A stretch of DNA of 64,000 nt from Clostridia bacterium (GCA_017521925.1 JAFXBG010000009.1:62001-126000); one strand, 5' to 3'. Counted from the stretch's first letter, positions 26,401-35,059 are shown. Notes: generated by a model from the letters alone, not told the origin. Numbers and translations are program-made.

Positions 26401-28390
26401 GAGTTTAATCGACAATTGCACTATAGTATTTGCAGGGGATATAATGTTTGAACTTTCCGGGGATACAGTGGTTGAGTATGCACTTAAAAACAGTGTTATT
26501 GAGTCAGTCGCTGAAAGTACAGGTATTGTAAATGCTTATGACGGAATTGAGGTTTCACCAAATCTTACAAGGAGTGAGACTGTAAAATTCAGTTCAGAGG
26601 CATACATAGTAAATGTTAAGCCTTATTTTGAAAGCGGTAAGTACGAGCGTGAAAACAATGCTCTTTGTGCAGAGGTGGAGTTTAGTACTCTTATGTCAGA
26701 ACAGGCTCTTAAGTCATCGGAGCTTGCAGTCAAAGAGTATGCAAAGAGCCACACGGAAGAGCTTTCGAGAATGCTTAATCTTACCTTTGCGGGAGCTGAG
26801 AATGTTTCGAAAAACGGCAAAACTGTAACTGTTGCCACATATAAGTACATTTCAGATAATGATGACATTACCCTTAAACGCGGCGAGGTTGCAAAGCGGT
26901 TTGTTCCTGTGCAGCAGCTTACCTTAAATGGTAACGACTTAACCACAGCTGATGGTAAACTCTGTTATCCATTTGTGCTTAAGAGGGATGTTCTTGAGGT
27001 TGGCAGAGCAAGTGCCTCAAGTGCAAAGTTTAACCTGGTTAACAATGACGATATGGGTTATAATCTGGAGCTTTTTGTAAGCTTTGATGAAGAAATTGAG
27101 CTTATTACCGATGATAACGATGTTTTTGCAGGTGCCAATATGGTAAACGGAAGTAATGAAGCTGTTGCGCTTACACTTAATCTTATGGAAGAAACCGATA
27201 ACACTCTTCGCTTTGTTACAAAACAGCCTTTCTACCTTAATGCTGATGAGGTTACAACCTTTACCTTGCATGATTGCTTCTATGATATTTATGAGTTTGT
27301 TGTAGATTCAGAGGGTGTAGGTGTTTCTGAAAATGTAAAGGGTCTTGCAACGCTTGTTGCGGATATGACTGATATGGGTGTAGTAACAAGTGTGTATACA
27401 GATATAATCAATGTCAGCGGAGAAGGAGTGTCTGTTGTTGCTGAGGTTTCTTATGACAGTAAGCTTTCACAGGCTTCTTTTGAAAAATCTCAGATTAATG
27501 CCTTGCAGAAGATATTTTTTGAGGATTCTCAGGTAAGTAATGTAGATACAGTGCTTACTTTCAAAGAGATTAAGAATGAGTACACAGCAGTATACACTGC
27601 AACTCTCAGTGTACCTGATAATGCTGTTGCTGCAGAGGTGATACTTGACGATTGCATCAAAGTGTACAACTCTGACCAGCTTCTTAACGATATCCGAACT
27701 CTTTCATTAAGCACAGAGCTTAACGAATCAAGCAAGGCCAAGATTAGTAAAGCCGAAGCCGTTGCTACAGCGATTATTTCTGATGTTAATGTAATCAAAG
27801 GCTTCGATGATGTGTATATTGGAGTTACTTATTCAGAAAAAATCGCCGCAAACAACCTTGAGGGTATTACTCTTGATGTGAATGTTAATGGCGTAGAGGG
27901 TGTCAGCAGTGTGCTTTACAGGGCAAAGCAGATTCTTAACGATAACACCTTAGTATTTGTTTTTGATGAGAATATTTCGGCAAGCCTTGCAAATGTTGTT
28001 GAGCTTAGCCTTAAAGATGCAAAGCTTAACTTATCTGAAAATTCAGAAGTATACAGCGTGAGTACAAACCTTAAGGTTGTGAACACTGTGCCTGATGCAA
28101 CTCAGGCGTTTATAACTGATTCGGCGGGCGGTACTGTTATTCCTACAACTCCTGCCGAGACAGAAACAGCAACTGCAGAGGTAACAGAATCTGAATCTGT
28201 TACTACAGAGCCTTTAACAATTCCTGTACCCGATACACAGCTTGCCACAGGAAATACAGACTTTGATACAGAAAAGGGCGATGTTGTAGAAACAGGTGTT
28301 ATACTCCAGGCATGGTGTATGGCAGCTGCGTTGGTTGCTTTAGTTGCTCTGGCAATAGTTTTGATCAGAAAAAAGCAATCACAAAAGTAA
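17495..28390 (+). CDS. Giant cell-surface protein with Calx-beta and tandem beta-sandwich domains (3631 aa)
   Basis: The start ATG at 17495 follows GGAGGA. Residues 1-27 are a signal peptide (cut near VSAQS). Calx-beta-like domains lie at about residues 70-180 and 185-295; the second shows TSDGTAKAGVDYTHTE, the typical motif. The long middle has no family that I can name with confidence. A CARDB-like Ig segment lies around residues 2170-2260 (EGSEIEAVFSLVNTGDTVVE). From about residue 2650 to 3530 there are several successive beta-sandwich units of about 140-170 residues. A Thr/Glu/Pro linker then leads to VVETG, a hydrophobic helix of about 20 residues and the basic tail RKKQSQK. That is the layout of a sortase or membrane anchor, but without a clear LPXTG. 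It is probably an adhesin or a cell-surface scaffold. Confidence 0.92.
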   Translation: MKLFRSFVSIILVMTVLCSSLLSVSAQSATDDEPGIVSTDMTLEEAESNAEKYFSTNEEMTEKYPDGFYVIEYNSYGIYEGGADPENPEDVYLGINVYRLGGYSSYAEVTFTVSPVVADAEVYPVSQGTIEFEPQQRVGVARVKIHNDDVRRGDQILMVSLISASTGVVSEGSSAVVTITDDEPYVESIVGISVSKAVTDVNEGCVTVTLKRTNTTAEYCTMVLKTSDGTAKAGVDYTHTETEVMFSPGKTEQTVRIPLIQSDSFYSDTKYFNVELCDLAACQVDGESKIRVEITNNVKDGASKLTVVSGKADIETDYSSVITNTPEPVININDNINRKQLLMSAVGAANGTAVQTVPEVNLMSSSGKWESTVVLSPKDFETTYSTASDWEPNKKYSNGNENVFIATKEPLDLNFFDRIIFKYKNDEWGANGNPNTAAGYTKKPVRESEDFFFTKSSLDHCSEADLEWMKSEGVYFLVDDNNKNVDRLSDGMSKFLYSLTKVKRYPETAGMSGKSQYLFYMLYDDQGWDDHHFEMGDTILYRAIVPFSVFESEYIDEGSFKATSSGVSFNMDGYKWTITAPDIFNGGVGECDYDAPEDKDKYGFYVGSRLKVEYRILSEESIVPTPKELSLVDAEGVVHNVATKSDTESAFWVNLSTLLTNNVSQLKTQYGMTKEEADKHAAIVQDENGCISSIFQSKLSFKTEYVMQQNVVLDFSNIPQLAKPIVNENGEIESESSRRQRVMSVLDDVIAFYDLSGNDITPEPQSVDMNRNFISYPTIDFDYIRVSPTSAGPDMMAASNLYDLDYKNIDKAVEITDETCFQIDDSVTFTLYSKGTTYLKPQLSLNSTLISERQKGSNDFTTTYVANKLDSFIPFEYLYSDRGSAPVPSYYTMKVNISRIYLDGAAASAEKKFKVNVNRTKSNGQETELLFNFDFIGGQQVTDEILVDTYNLSDKFDLKSQGISDVDPYKPVVKLMSFSDSGYEYIIYIPSAYNYQLEAQGSEDTRYTTIFQGGDGVSIELEDYEKDTHIEDEVEEESVIISYLDINDTQYICPKVPSVISENDGASVETPYFEEQNQFPTYNDNNVVVGLSGMSVDATNTGLFLSTIFKELATKKNNPRWGTASKVAAMLAGSTAYCKFNNQQIVLGAKLSIGYGNTDAIAVGETTTNEKSEYFGALFDEPKVSSDATHYKTKYNPGVLKIAGAGAFEGSIQLDYSHIYHRFKFTKVTMSVSGNFAVSGVIPIAPTGGIVYATITTSLGCAFSVSYNQVLNYVDKEGVAHYASYWSDFILTPSVYVSAGFGVGISGVIALEGSIALAISFSVNFGVAKFSASQQEFDITTRPTDNDNAKFKNYQTTSTFDGNWQYYDMDIETHGETMYQDYYFGDTKCESNVVGDTLTITSIGTSFHLTGIRNSKGGIAKVTVYNTKTNELIDSALVNTYSENEKRYQTLYYWQMKDYESAPPVPFKVVIEHIENDDTAGHKVALDSFRVFNTAFYKEELMDAAVTSAVIKLSLSLKFVLGPFDLVIEPGYMQIVRAPSKDSITLGTIGYYKTYEVPRTLAQNEDIPVLMATAYIPQEVSDIDYFDTGEYGQQKQLSTLANNVEHTSKTQVINHTRKSNGNSVASDYAFYSKLTKNSDTDEAVYSLYYAVDGVEQGTVTDDVFVSDFFAFEDESGKLNVALIANDSTISSITGEAGDVITVNFADGTKKEITKSEDISLILKANCVKIAVFDDDNNITLKSVGATSGNNKQENRPVVTSYPSGNTVLFYTEDEPTDFKAEYDMNFTGFSDGLNESVQDVEDLMNAAYSGRARIYSAVKNSSGEFTSPVAMDLENLIGAEKFKTGFRITSMDAIMKDENTICLAFAAEIPYVYAEKENIEGTLKEIYYCTGNVSGDKVDFSSVIIVDSVLDYKEDINDLGFDVSELSEKYYNKETGDVYDDIILSNVQFENAVVGENKTVVSSDKAEPVLFFHTNSSINCVNYSTLNSIINKEENTNLAVNVLYNGHFDDYVIAADENGAVSLIYNDTTESGAYTDTLYVLNYDTQHRVWNRPRRLTHSEAFDKVNFENQTETSALMFDNLSAYVDENGKIAVALRSSYLPFSYDYGVTQKDMDEDFYVNMDEADKLYTDENNVSQPMIVTPVLDYDSENSRTDIALLTFEKPVTDFDVKDFVLDNDIFIEGSEIEAVFSLVNTGDTVVEGLKAAFYYYDLDSNTTSPEFGVKNLTEKFIAGHSEPVMLSYTVDEAPDNQLLCVRITNSSGRTVYYDSYKDSYLAESENITYHKINKSAEFVISSNKVEIDSNGIMNFSAEVSNIGEVDAFDDVVVSCNYYDDSVDNKFKGTLFSFTIEAEELLSGASVVYQNDFDVSDKLKDNKLYYSFEISVADSQYNTENDKTNVACAEQIPELETNSIRLASYNTTNNISTDGHRIFDVALGDVVEIKSDVISDYFKKSDIRAYEIGSACLSIDNSAQNGNIRIKITDVPENGEYVKLLLNIRGTTIYRYVYLNITNSDTINLDMFYAGDGWSMSSQKHLYAKDYDVISTEVDGSQLSFSFVGKDLRLYGDFLKSGGSFEITICDRNGNEIEKKLVDTKSELNDYGMLMFVSKGLDFGRYNVNIKAVLDEGEKLSLDYIKHTIDVTGADTSPYPDVNSYTQELDAPLINGRQRQAKFRLNFNKEIKLAEGKNLSDVTLTFDEYEKNPDGTYTATGNKATFTAEEITNGKTLVFTSVLSGKAGCVLKYMLADSKIAEGYFVGTDGRAASADIPDYDIVSYIVKESGILSVTVVEDGKMPQGNVHNSVEVKFASVADTSRLEGTKLLYKTVGSDFAETDIEFEYAGMTDDPRTAVYRADSLTLDKNEFEKTFSFYEGIVLNQDNYVLVTADGDYLENDLTSIITDKSDIDILYSKTKAEDTYINVVSTENEVCPEVVVRFNNPVNADYALNNAFVTVTRTVTDAKGQVTEDLVLEAKSLIDNCTIVFAGDIMFELSGDTVVEYALKNSVIESVAESTGIVNAYDGIEVSPNLTRSETVKFSSEAYIVNVKPYFESGKYERENNALCAEVEFSTLMSEQALKSSELAVKEYAKSHTEELSRMLNLTFAGAENVSKNGKTVTVATYKYISDNDDITLKRGEVAKRFVPVQQLTLNGNDLTTADGKLCYPFVLKRDVLEVGRASASSAKFNLVNNDDMGYNLELFVSFDEEIELITDDNDVFAGANMVNGSNEAVALTLNLMEETDNTLRFVTKQPFYLNADEVTTFTLHDCFYDIYEFVVDSEGVGVSENVKGLATLVADMTDMGVVTSVYTDIINVSGEGVSVVAEVSYDSKLSQASFEKSQINALQKIFFEDSQVSNVDTVLTFKEIKNEYTAVYTATLSVPDNAVAAEVILDDCIKVYNSDQLLNDIRTLSLSTELNESSKAKISKAEAVATAIISDVNVIKGFDDVYIGVTYSEKIAANNLEGITLDVNVNGVEGVSSVLYRAKQILNDNTLVFVFDENISASLANVVELSLKDAKLNLSENSEVYSVSTNLKVVNTVPDATQAFITDSAGGTVIPTTPAETETATAEVTESESVTTEPLTIPVPDTQLATGNTDFDTEKGDVVETGVILQAWCMAAALVALVALAIVLIRKKQSQK

Positions 28391-28400
28391 GTTTACCTGA

Positions 28401-28433
28401 CCGCAAAGGATGACTCAGAGTCGTCCTTTGCGG
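28401..28433 (+). promoter_or_regulatory. Strong intergenic hairpin without T-tract
   Basis: The 15-bp stem starts CCGCAAAGGA and closes TCCTTTGCGG around a 3-base loop, with one G-T pair. It fills most of the 65-bp gap between the two giant genes. No T-run follows, so it is unlikely to be a full terminator. It could stabilise or mark processing of the mRNA, or attenuate the downstream gene. Confidence 0.6.
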
Positions 28434-28455
28434 CACACGCAAGGAGGTAAAATGT

Positions 28456-31400
28456 ATGAATAAACGAATAACCTCACTACTGCTTGTTTTGGTGCTGTTG
28501 ATTTCGTCACTGCCTTTGGTATCGGCAACCGACGGCGAAAAAGGCACCAAAGATAACCCTGTAATTATAAGCAGTTTTGATGATTTTAAGTCTTTTCTTG
28601 ATAACCCAAACACAGGTTCTAATTTAAAGTATTATCGTATAGATGCCGACATAACTGCACCTGAGGGTATAATTGTTGGCGGCGGTGATTTATCCAATGT
28701 TGTGTTGGAGGGTAATCATCATAATATTTATAACCTGAATATTAATGGCGCGTTGTTTAATGTTGTGTCAGATGCCTCAATAAGAGATATTAATTTTTAT
28801 GGTGCAACCGTTACCTCAGAGGCAGTGTCAGCTGATGTTTCTATGGCGGTAGTAGCCCAAAAAATCGAGGGCTTTTCAGCTTTTGTTACAGGCTGTACCT
28901 TTACAGATTGCGAGGTAAAACTGCCTTCTGTAAGCGGTAAGGTATATGCGGCAATGGCTGTGGCGGAAAATCAGGGTACCATAACCAACTGTATTGTAAA
29001 CAAGGACTGTAAGTTTACAAATATAAATAACACAGCCTGTTATTTAGGCGGTATTGCCGCCAGAAATGAGCAGTACTGCGGTGAGAACAGCATAATTTCA
29101 AACTGCATATCCCGTGTAGGTTTCACTTTTGATGAAAAAAACACTACGGGTACTTTTGGCGGTATTACCGCAGTTAATAATGCGCAAATTACAAACTGCT
29201 ATTCAAGAGCATATGCTGAAAACGCAGAAAACTTTGATTTTATCAGCTTCACAGATAACGGCAGTGTTGAAGACTGTGTATATTTTGATGCACCCTTTTA
29301 TTACACAAATGCTGATAAATCTTATTCAGGAAGCATTTATGCATTGGCTTCTGTTATGTCGCAGAATGCTTTGGCGTATAACGACATAGGGCTTAATTAT
29401 TCTCCGCCTGTAGATCAAAGCGACTATGCCTCTTTATGGACGGTTAATGGTAACGAGCTTGATTTGTCATTTGACGGAAAAACCGCTGTGGTTCAGTTAA
29501 CCCTTGATAACGGTTTTTATAATACCGAAGAATTTGCTTCAGTCGATTTTAAGCCTGCTATAGATTCAGGATTTGAAATCACAAAAAAAGATTCCTCAGG
29601 AAATATATCAGCCTGTACAATTAAGGTTGGTGAGTATTCCGGGGATGAATATGTCCGTAACTCCCTTAAGGTAAGCATAAAGGTCAATAAGGATTATATG
29701 ATTTCAAACGACCTTGTGCTTAATCCTTTGAATGCGTCCTCAAAACAGACAGATAACATATTCTTGGGTAACGGCACCAAGTATTCGGATGTTTTTTGCC
29801 GTGCCGAGGTAAACGGCAGGATTTCTGAATTCAACGTGGAAATGTATCCTTTTATAGGTAAGCTTTGTATTGATACTGACTCCTCTCAGCAGAATGTATT
29901 TTACTATAAGTTCAGCGGTGAAGGTACCGAGGAGTCTCCTTTCATTATTTCCGATGAATATGAACTCAGATGCCTTTCGTATTATGTTTCAGAGGCACTT
30001 ACATATAAGGATAAAAACGGCGAATCTCAGAATTACAACAAGGCTTATTATAAGCTTGTTAATGATATTGAAATGGATTCATCCAACGGACCCTTTCCGC
30101 CTATAGGTCAGATGATTGACGGAAAAGACAGCCTGTTCTGCGGAAGCTTTGACGGTCAGTTCCATACCATCTATAACCTTTTCGTTGATAATAATAACGA
30201 TTATCACGGTCTTTTCGGAATAACAAAGGGCGTGGGGGAGAAAGGTAACTATTCAAGATATGCCGTTATAAAAAATCTAAATGTTTTTAATGCAAAAATC
30301 GGTCATAAGGAGGATTCCCAAAGCGAGATAACCTCATCTCACCCAAATATTATGGGTATTCTTGCAGGCCGTGCAGAAGGTACCGAAATAAGCGGTTGTG
30401 TCACAAGTGGTACAGTATATGGCGGAACTCAGCTTGGCGGTCTGGTTGGTTACTCTTATTACTGCAATATAACAAGCTCAGGAACTTCAGCGGATATTGT
30501 TTCCTACAGCTCCAAAGCCTGGATAGGCGGTTTTTCAGGTTATCTTGAGCATTCATCTGTAAAAAACTGCTATGCCGCAGGCAGTGCTGTTTGCTCTTCG
30601 GCATTACAGACTGAATATATTCAGATTGGAGGCTTTACGGGTCAGATTACTGACACAGAGTGTGCGGATAATTATTATACCGATACTGCTGCCGAGCTAT
30701 GGGACAGCAGTGTAATTGGTTTTAGCAAAGCTGACAAATCCTACCTTAAATCTGATGCGTATATTCAAGAACTAATTAACAATTCAGGCGTTTACGGTTC
30801 AAATTGCGGATGGATGAAAGATGAAAAAGGCAATAACAGCGGTTACCCCGTAATTACCGCACCTGAAGATGCTTACTATACAATCAATTGCATCGGCACG
30901 AGCAAAGGCACGCTGACTGCCGACAAACAGATTGCAAAGTATGGTGAAAGTGTCAGCGTAACAAGCGACTCAAAGGGTCTTCTGGAAATTATTATTACAG
31001 ATATGAATAATAATCAGCTGGATAAAATTACCGCAGAGGGCACAAAGGTTTCTTTCTTAATGGATTATAAAAAGAGCATCAGAGTGTTGCCAGTGTATGA
31101 GGGCGATTATCTTGAGGGCAGAGGTACAGACCAGTATCCTTATGTAATCTACGATTACGGCGACCTTTTGCTTGCTTCGGATTTTATCAACAGCGGAAAA
31201 AGCGAATACCGCCCTGAGCTTTCTAAAGAATTGAGCTATAACTGTGCCTCGTATATTATTGCAAAAGATATTGATTGCGACGGAAAAAGCCTTGACTCCT
31301 TAGGAATCGGAGTAAACTTTTGTGGTACATTTGACGGTCAGGGGTACTCGGTTTCTGAGCTTAAAGTGAACGGCAGAGGCTTCTTTGCAAAAACTGACAA

Positions 31401-34400
31401 CGCAGCTATCAGAAATTTGGTTTTAGATGCTGTTGAGGTCAGTGAAAATGAATGTGCAGTTCTTTCCGGTGAAGTTGTTGATTCTGTTTTTGAGAATATA
31501 ATTATAAGAAACTGCAGGTCAGGTTTATCCCAAAACAGGGCATCTTTAGTATTTTTTAAGATAAACGGTAAAGTTAAAATCAGCAACTGCCTTTTTGATA
31601 ATAATACCGTAATAGATGCTGCCGATGCTGCTGTTATTGCAAATGATGTTGTTTACGGAAGTGAACTTGAGCTTCACAATATAGTGTTTGCCGATATAGA
31701 AGGCATAAAGGAAGGCTGCTTTTATGACAACGTGAGCAGATTTATTTCGCTTACCGCTGATGGCGTTTATCGCGATGATTCCTTTGCCACAGAAGAAAGT
31801 GTAGATTTAGAGTTAACAGAGGTTTCTGATGCTCAGCTTTCGGAAAAAGCCTTTATAAGCGAGCTTTCGTACTATGCAGAAAATCATAATCTGAATCTTT
31901 GGGGACAGGAAGAATCAGGCAGACTTACAATTTCTTATAACGGAAAACCTGCTCCTGTATCCAAGGTTACATACGACAAGATTTTTGAGGATGATGTGTA
32001 TCCTCAGTTGGTTATACTTGCTTCGCTTAAACCTGCTTATACTGCAGGCGAGCTTGTAAAAGTTCACCTTAATCCAAGAACCTCTTATGTAAGCTTGAGA
32101 GTTATAAGCGGCGGAAAGAATCTGGCTTATAACATAAGCTCAGACCTTACCGCTGAGGGCTACCGTACATTAAGCTTTATAATGCCTGCCTCCAGCGTTC
32201 ATATAGACAACAACGGCGAAGCACCTGCTTCGTTAGGGCTTTTGGGCAAGGGCACAGAGGCAGAACCCTATCTGATTTATAATAAGTCAGACCTTGAGAT
32301 TATGGCCCAGGTGATTAATAACGAAAAGGTTGTAGTAATTCCCGAAGGTCACGTAGAGTATTACAAAGCCTTTTTCAAATTGGTTGATAATGTTGATGTT
32401 ACAGGTTTTCAGTGGAAACCCATAGGCATAGGAGGCAAAAATTTTGAAGGTACCTTTGACGGTAACGGAAAATCTGTTGTAGGTCTTACCAATGTGCCTT
32501 TTGTGAATGTTTTGGCATCAGGTGCAGAAATAAAAAATGTTGTATTTGAAGCTCCAAGTTTTGAAACTCCTGCAATCAATTACGGAGCAATTGGCGTAAT
32601 TGCCATTCGTAACGAAGGCTATATATCCAGATGTTTTATAAAAGGCGGTGTGCTTTGTGCAAACAAGGTGAATATAGGCGGTATTGCAGGCACTACCTCA
32701 GGTAAGATTGAGCATTGTGCAGTCGTAAATACTGAATTTAAGCACGTTGGCATATACAGTATAAGCCTTTTTGCACATAATGTGGATGCTTCTGAACGAG
32801 TGCTGAAAAAATCCTTTGCATATAACTGTAAGTTCGATGCACCAAGGTCGCTCCCTTACTATGCTGAGGGTGAAAACGGCGCTTATGATTACTGCTACTT
32901 TAATATTAATGGTACACAGTTCTTTTATGGAATGTCTCCGAAAGAAAACTTCAATTCAGGTGAGATAGCATATCTTATGAACAGAGGTGTTACAGACGGT
33001 TCTCAGGCTTGGTATCAGAATATCGATAACGGCCTTACTCCCGAAGAGTATCCTTCTCTTGTAAGTAACGGCTACAACACTGTCTATTGCCATAAGGTTA
33101 GCGAAACTGTTTATACCAACAGTGCTACTTTTGAAGTTTTTGAAAAGGATAAAGACAATAACTTTATAATAAGAAGCTTAGAAGACCTTAAAAATATGAA
33201 GCTTTTGGTAGATAGAGAAGAAGAACCTTATGTAAGCGCTTCCTATGTTCAGGGTAATGATATTATCTGTACCGCAGAGGACGAATGGGGCGGTTCCGTT
33301 GGTGATGATATTAGTAATCCCTTTAAAGGTACTTTTGACGGACGGGGCTATATCATTGACGGACTGACTCATAACGACGGTATTTTCGGTTATACCGAAA
33401 ATGCTGTAATCAAAAACCTGACTCTTACCAATACAAACTTCAATCCGATGAATATTGGTTATATTGATGCCTACAGCGGTGCTATATGCAACTATGCAAG
33501 GGCGAGTACGATTTCTGATTGTAAAGTACAAGGAAATCTTAACTTTACAAATATAGAATATGCAGGCGGTATTTGCGGATATAGTGTAGCCGGTACAGTG
33601 GAAAACTGTATTGTTGAGGGAAAATATAGCTTTGTGTTCAGCACTTTTAAGAGTCAGCCTCTTACCGCACGTATCTCGGGTATATGCTATGGCTCTGCAG
33701 TAAACTGTGCAAATCTTGCAGATATGGTTGTTACCCACGAAAAAGATAATCAATGTTATGTTGGCGGTATCTCGGCAGACAACGATAATGTAATAAATTG
33801 TTATCGTTACGGCAAGCTTACAGTTGATAAAGCTGATGCGATTTATAATATTTCTATCAATTACGAAAACTGCTACTATCTGAGCCCGGATTCTAAAGCT
33901 GACGGCGGAAAGACAAAAGCTCAGTTCGCTTCAGGCGAGGTTGCGTATCTGCTTAATAAGGGCGTTACAAACGGCAGTGAGCTGTGGTATCAGAATATCG
34001 ACAACGGCAAACCTGCAGATACATATCCTGTGTTTGAAGGCGGAACAGTTTACCGCAACAGCATCTGCGATGGTAAGTTTTACGAATATTCAAATACCCC
34101 AAAAGAGGAGGTTCCTCACAATTACAATGATTTTAATGTCTGTAAACGGTGCAGAAGCCTTTATCCGGGCAAGATTTCAGGTATTTATGGTTTCGATATT
34201 GCCTTAGGCGGTAATATTGGTGTAAACTACTATATGGTTCTTGACGAAAAGGTTCTTGCTGACCCTGAGGCAAAGCTAAGATTCACAGTTCCCGATACAG
34301 GCAAAACTGTTACAGAAGATTATCTTGTAAGGGAAGCCGAGGTTTACGATGGTCTGTATGTGTTTACCTGTGAGGTTGCGGCAAAGGAAATGACCGCCGA

Positions 34401-35037
34401 CATAGCCTGTCAGATTATCACCAAGAATATGGCTGAAGGCGAAAGCGATGTGTTCCATTACTCGGTAAAAACCTATGCTGACCAGCTTTTAGAGAATCCG
34501 GAAAGCTTCTCAGAGGCAATTCCTCTGGTTAAAGCAATGCTTAATTACGGTGCTTATACTCAGCTTCACTTCAAATACAAAACCGATGTCCTTGCCAATA
34601 CATCCCGATATATTTCGGATGCCGATAAGGTTCTTGAAGATGTAGATTTAAGCAATTATGCTTATACTCACTCTGGTACTCAGGAGGGTGTAACCTATGA
34701 TTGTACATCTTTGGTTCTTGAGTCCGAAACCTCTATAAGACATTATTTTGTATTTGATAACGCCGAATATGCCCGAAGCCTTGAGGCTACTGTTCAGGGC
34801 AAACCTGTTGACATAGGTGAAAAGGACGGCTATTATACCGTAGAAGTTAATGATATCCCTGCACATAAGCTTGACGACCTCTACACAGTAACGGTGGGAG
34901 ATTTTACGCTTAATTACGGTGTGTTCAGCTACGGCAACCTTGTGCTTAAGAGCAATTTGCCTGATTCTCTTAAGAATGTTATAAAAGCTTTGTATGAGTA
35001 TAATCAGGCAGCAACAGCCTATAAAGAAGGCAGATAA
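28456..35037 (+). CDS. Large secreted beta-helix/GLUG-repeat surface protein (2193 aa)
   Basis: The start is the ATG at 28456; an ATG four bases earlier stops after three codons. AAGGAGG lies 8 bases upstream. A signal peptide covers residues 1-25 (ends LVSAT). The bulk consists of irregular parallel-beta-type repeats with GLUG-like units such as GGLVGYSYYCNITSS and IGGFSGYLEHSSVKNCYAAG, and recurring FDGQGY or FDGNGKS motifs. The last 300 residues start after a small Cys-containing segment (FNVCKRCRSLYPG) and contain GNIGVNYYMVLDE and LVKAMLNYGAYTQLHF, a C-terminal module I associate with Ruminococcus surface proteins. No membrane anchor or dockerin is seen, so how it stays at the surface is unclear. 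Confidence 0.9.
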   Translation: MNKRITSLLLVLVLLISSLPLVSATDGEKGTKDNPVIISSFDDFKSFLDNPNTGSNLKYYRIDADITAPEGIIVGGGDLSNVVLEGNHHNIYNLNINGALFNVVSDASIRDINFYGATVTSEAVSADVSMAVVAQKIEGFSAFVTGCTFTDCEVKLPSVSGKVYAAMAVAENQGTITNCIVNKDCKFTNINNTACYLGGIAARNEQYCGENSIISNCISRVGFTFDEKNTTGTFGGITAVNNAQITNCYSRAYAENAENFDFISFTDNGSVEDCVYFDAPFYYTNADKSYSGSIYALASVMSQNALAYNDIGLNYSPPVDQSDYASLWTVNGNELDLSFDGKTAVVQLTLDNGFYNTEEFASVDFKPAIDSGFEITKKDSSGNISACTIKVGEYSGDEYVRNSLKVSIKVNKDYMISNDLVLNPLNASSKQTDNIFLGNGTKYSDVFCRAEVNGRISEFNVEMYPFIGKLCIDTDSSQQNVFYYKFSGEGTEESPFIISDEYELRCLSYYVSEALTYKDKNGESQNYNKAYYKLVNDIEMDSSNGPFPPIGQMIDGKDSLFCGSFDGQFHTIYNLFVDNNNDYHGLFGITKGVGEKGNYSRYAVIKNLNVFNAKIGHKEDSQSEITSSHPNIMGILAGRAEGTEISGCVTSGTVYGGTQLGGLVGYSYYCNITSSGTSADIVSYSSKAWIGGFSGYLEHSSVKNCYAAGSAVCSSALQTEYIQIGGFTGQITDTECADNYYTDTAAELWDSSVIGFSKADKSYLKSDAYIQELINNSGVYGSNCGWMKDEKGNNSGYPVITAPEDAYYTINCIGTSKGTLTADKQIAKYGESVSVTSDSKGLLEIIITDMNNNQLDKITAEGTKVSFLMDYKKSIRVLPVYEGDYLEGRGTDQYPYVIYDYGDLLLASDFINSGKSEYRPELSKELSYNCASYIIAKDIDCDGKSLDSLGIGVNFCGTFDGQGYSVSELKVNGRGFFAKTDNAAIRNLVLDAVEVSENECAVLSGEVVDSVFENIIIRNCRSGLSQNRASLVFFKINGKVKISNCLFDNNTVIDAADAAVIANDVVYGSELELHNIVFADIEGIKEGCFYDNVSRFISLTADGVYRDDSFATEESVDLELTEVSDAQLSEKAFISELSYYAENHNLNLWGQEESGRLTISYNGKPAPVSKVTYDKIFEDDVYPQLVILASLKPAYTAGELVKVHLNPRTSYVSLRVISGGKNLAYNISSDLTAEGYRTLSFIMPASSVHIDNNGEAPASLGLLGKGTEAEPYLIYNKSDLEIMAQVINNEKVVVIPEGHVEYYKAFFKLVDNVDVTGFQWKPIGIGGKNFEGTFDGNGKSVVGLTNVPFVNVLASGAEIKNVVFEAPSFETPAINYGAIGVIAIRNEGYISRCFIKGGVLCANKVNIGGIAGTTSGKIEHCAVVNTEFKHVGIYSISLFAHNVDASERVLKKSFAYNCKFDAPRSLPYYAEGENGAYDYCYFNINGTQFFYGMSPKENFNSGEIAYLMNRGVTDGSQAWYQNIDNGLTPEEYPSLVSNGYNTVYCHKVSETVYTNSATFEVFEKDKDNNFIIRSLEDLKNMKLLVDREEEPYVSASYVQGNDIICTAEDEWGGSVGDDISNPFKGTFDGRGYIIDGLTHNDGIFGYTENAVIKNLTLTNTNFNPMNIGYIDAYSGAICNYARASTISDCKVQGNLNFTNIEYAGGICGYSVAGTVENCIVEGKYSFVFSTFKSQPLTARISGICYGSAVNCANLADMVVTHEKDNQCYVGGISADNDNVINCYRYGKLTVDKADAIYNISINYENCYYLSPDSKADGGKTKAQFASGEVAYLLNKGVTNGSELWYQNIDNGKPADTYPVFEGGTVYRNSICDGKFYEYSNTPKEEVPHNYNDFNVCKRCRSLYPGKISGIYGFDIALGGNIGVNYYMVLDEKVLADPEAKLRFTVPDTGKTVTEDYLVREAEVYDGLYVFTCEVAAKEMTADIACQIITKNMAEGESDVFHYSVKTYADQLLENPESFSEAIPLVKAMLNYGAYTQLHFKYKTDVLANTSRYISDADKVLEDVDLSNYAYTHSGTQEGVTYDCTSLVLESETSIRHYFVFDNAEYARSLEATVQGKPVDIGEKDGYYTVEVNDIPAHKLDDLYTVTVGDFTLNYGVFSYGNLVLKSNLPDSLKNVIKALYEYNQAATAYKEGR

Positions 35038-35059
35038 TTAATTAAAGGAGTAATTTGAT

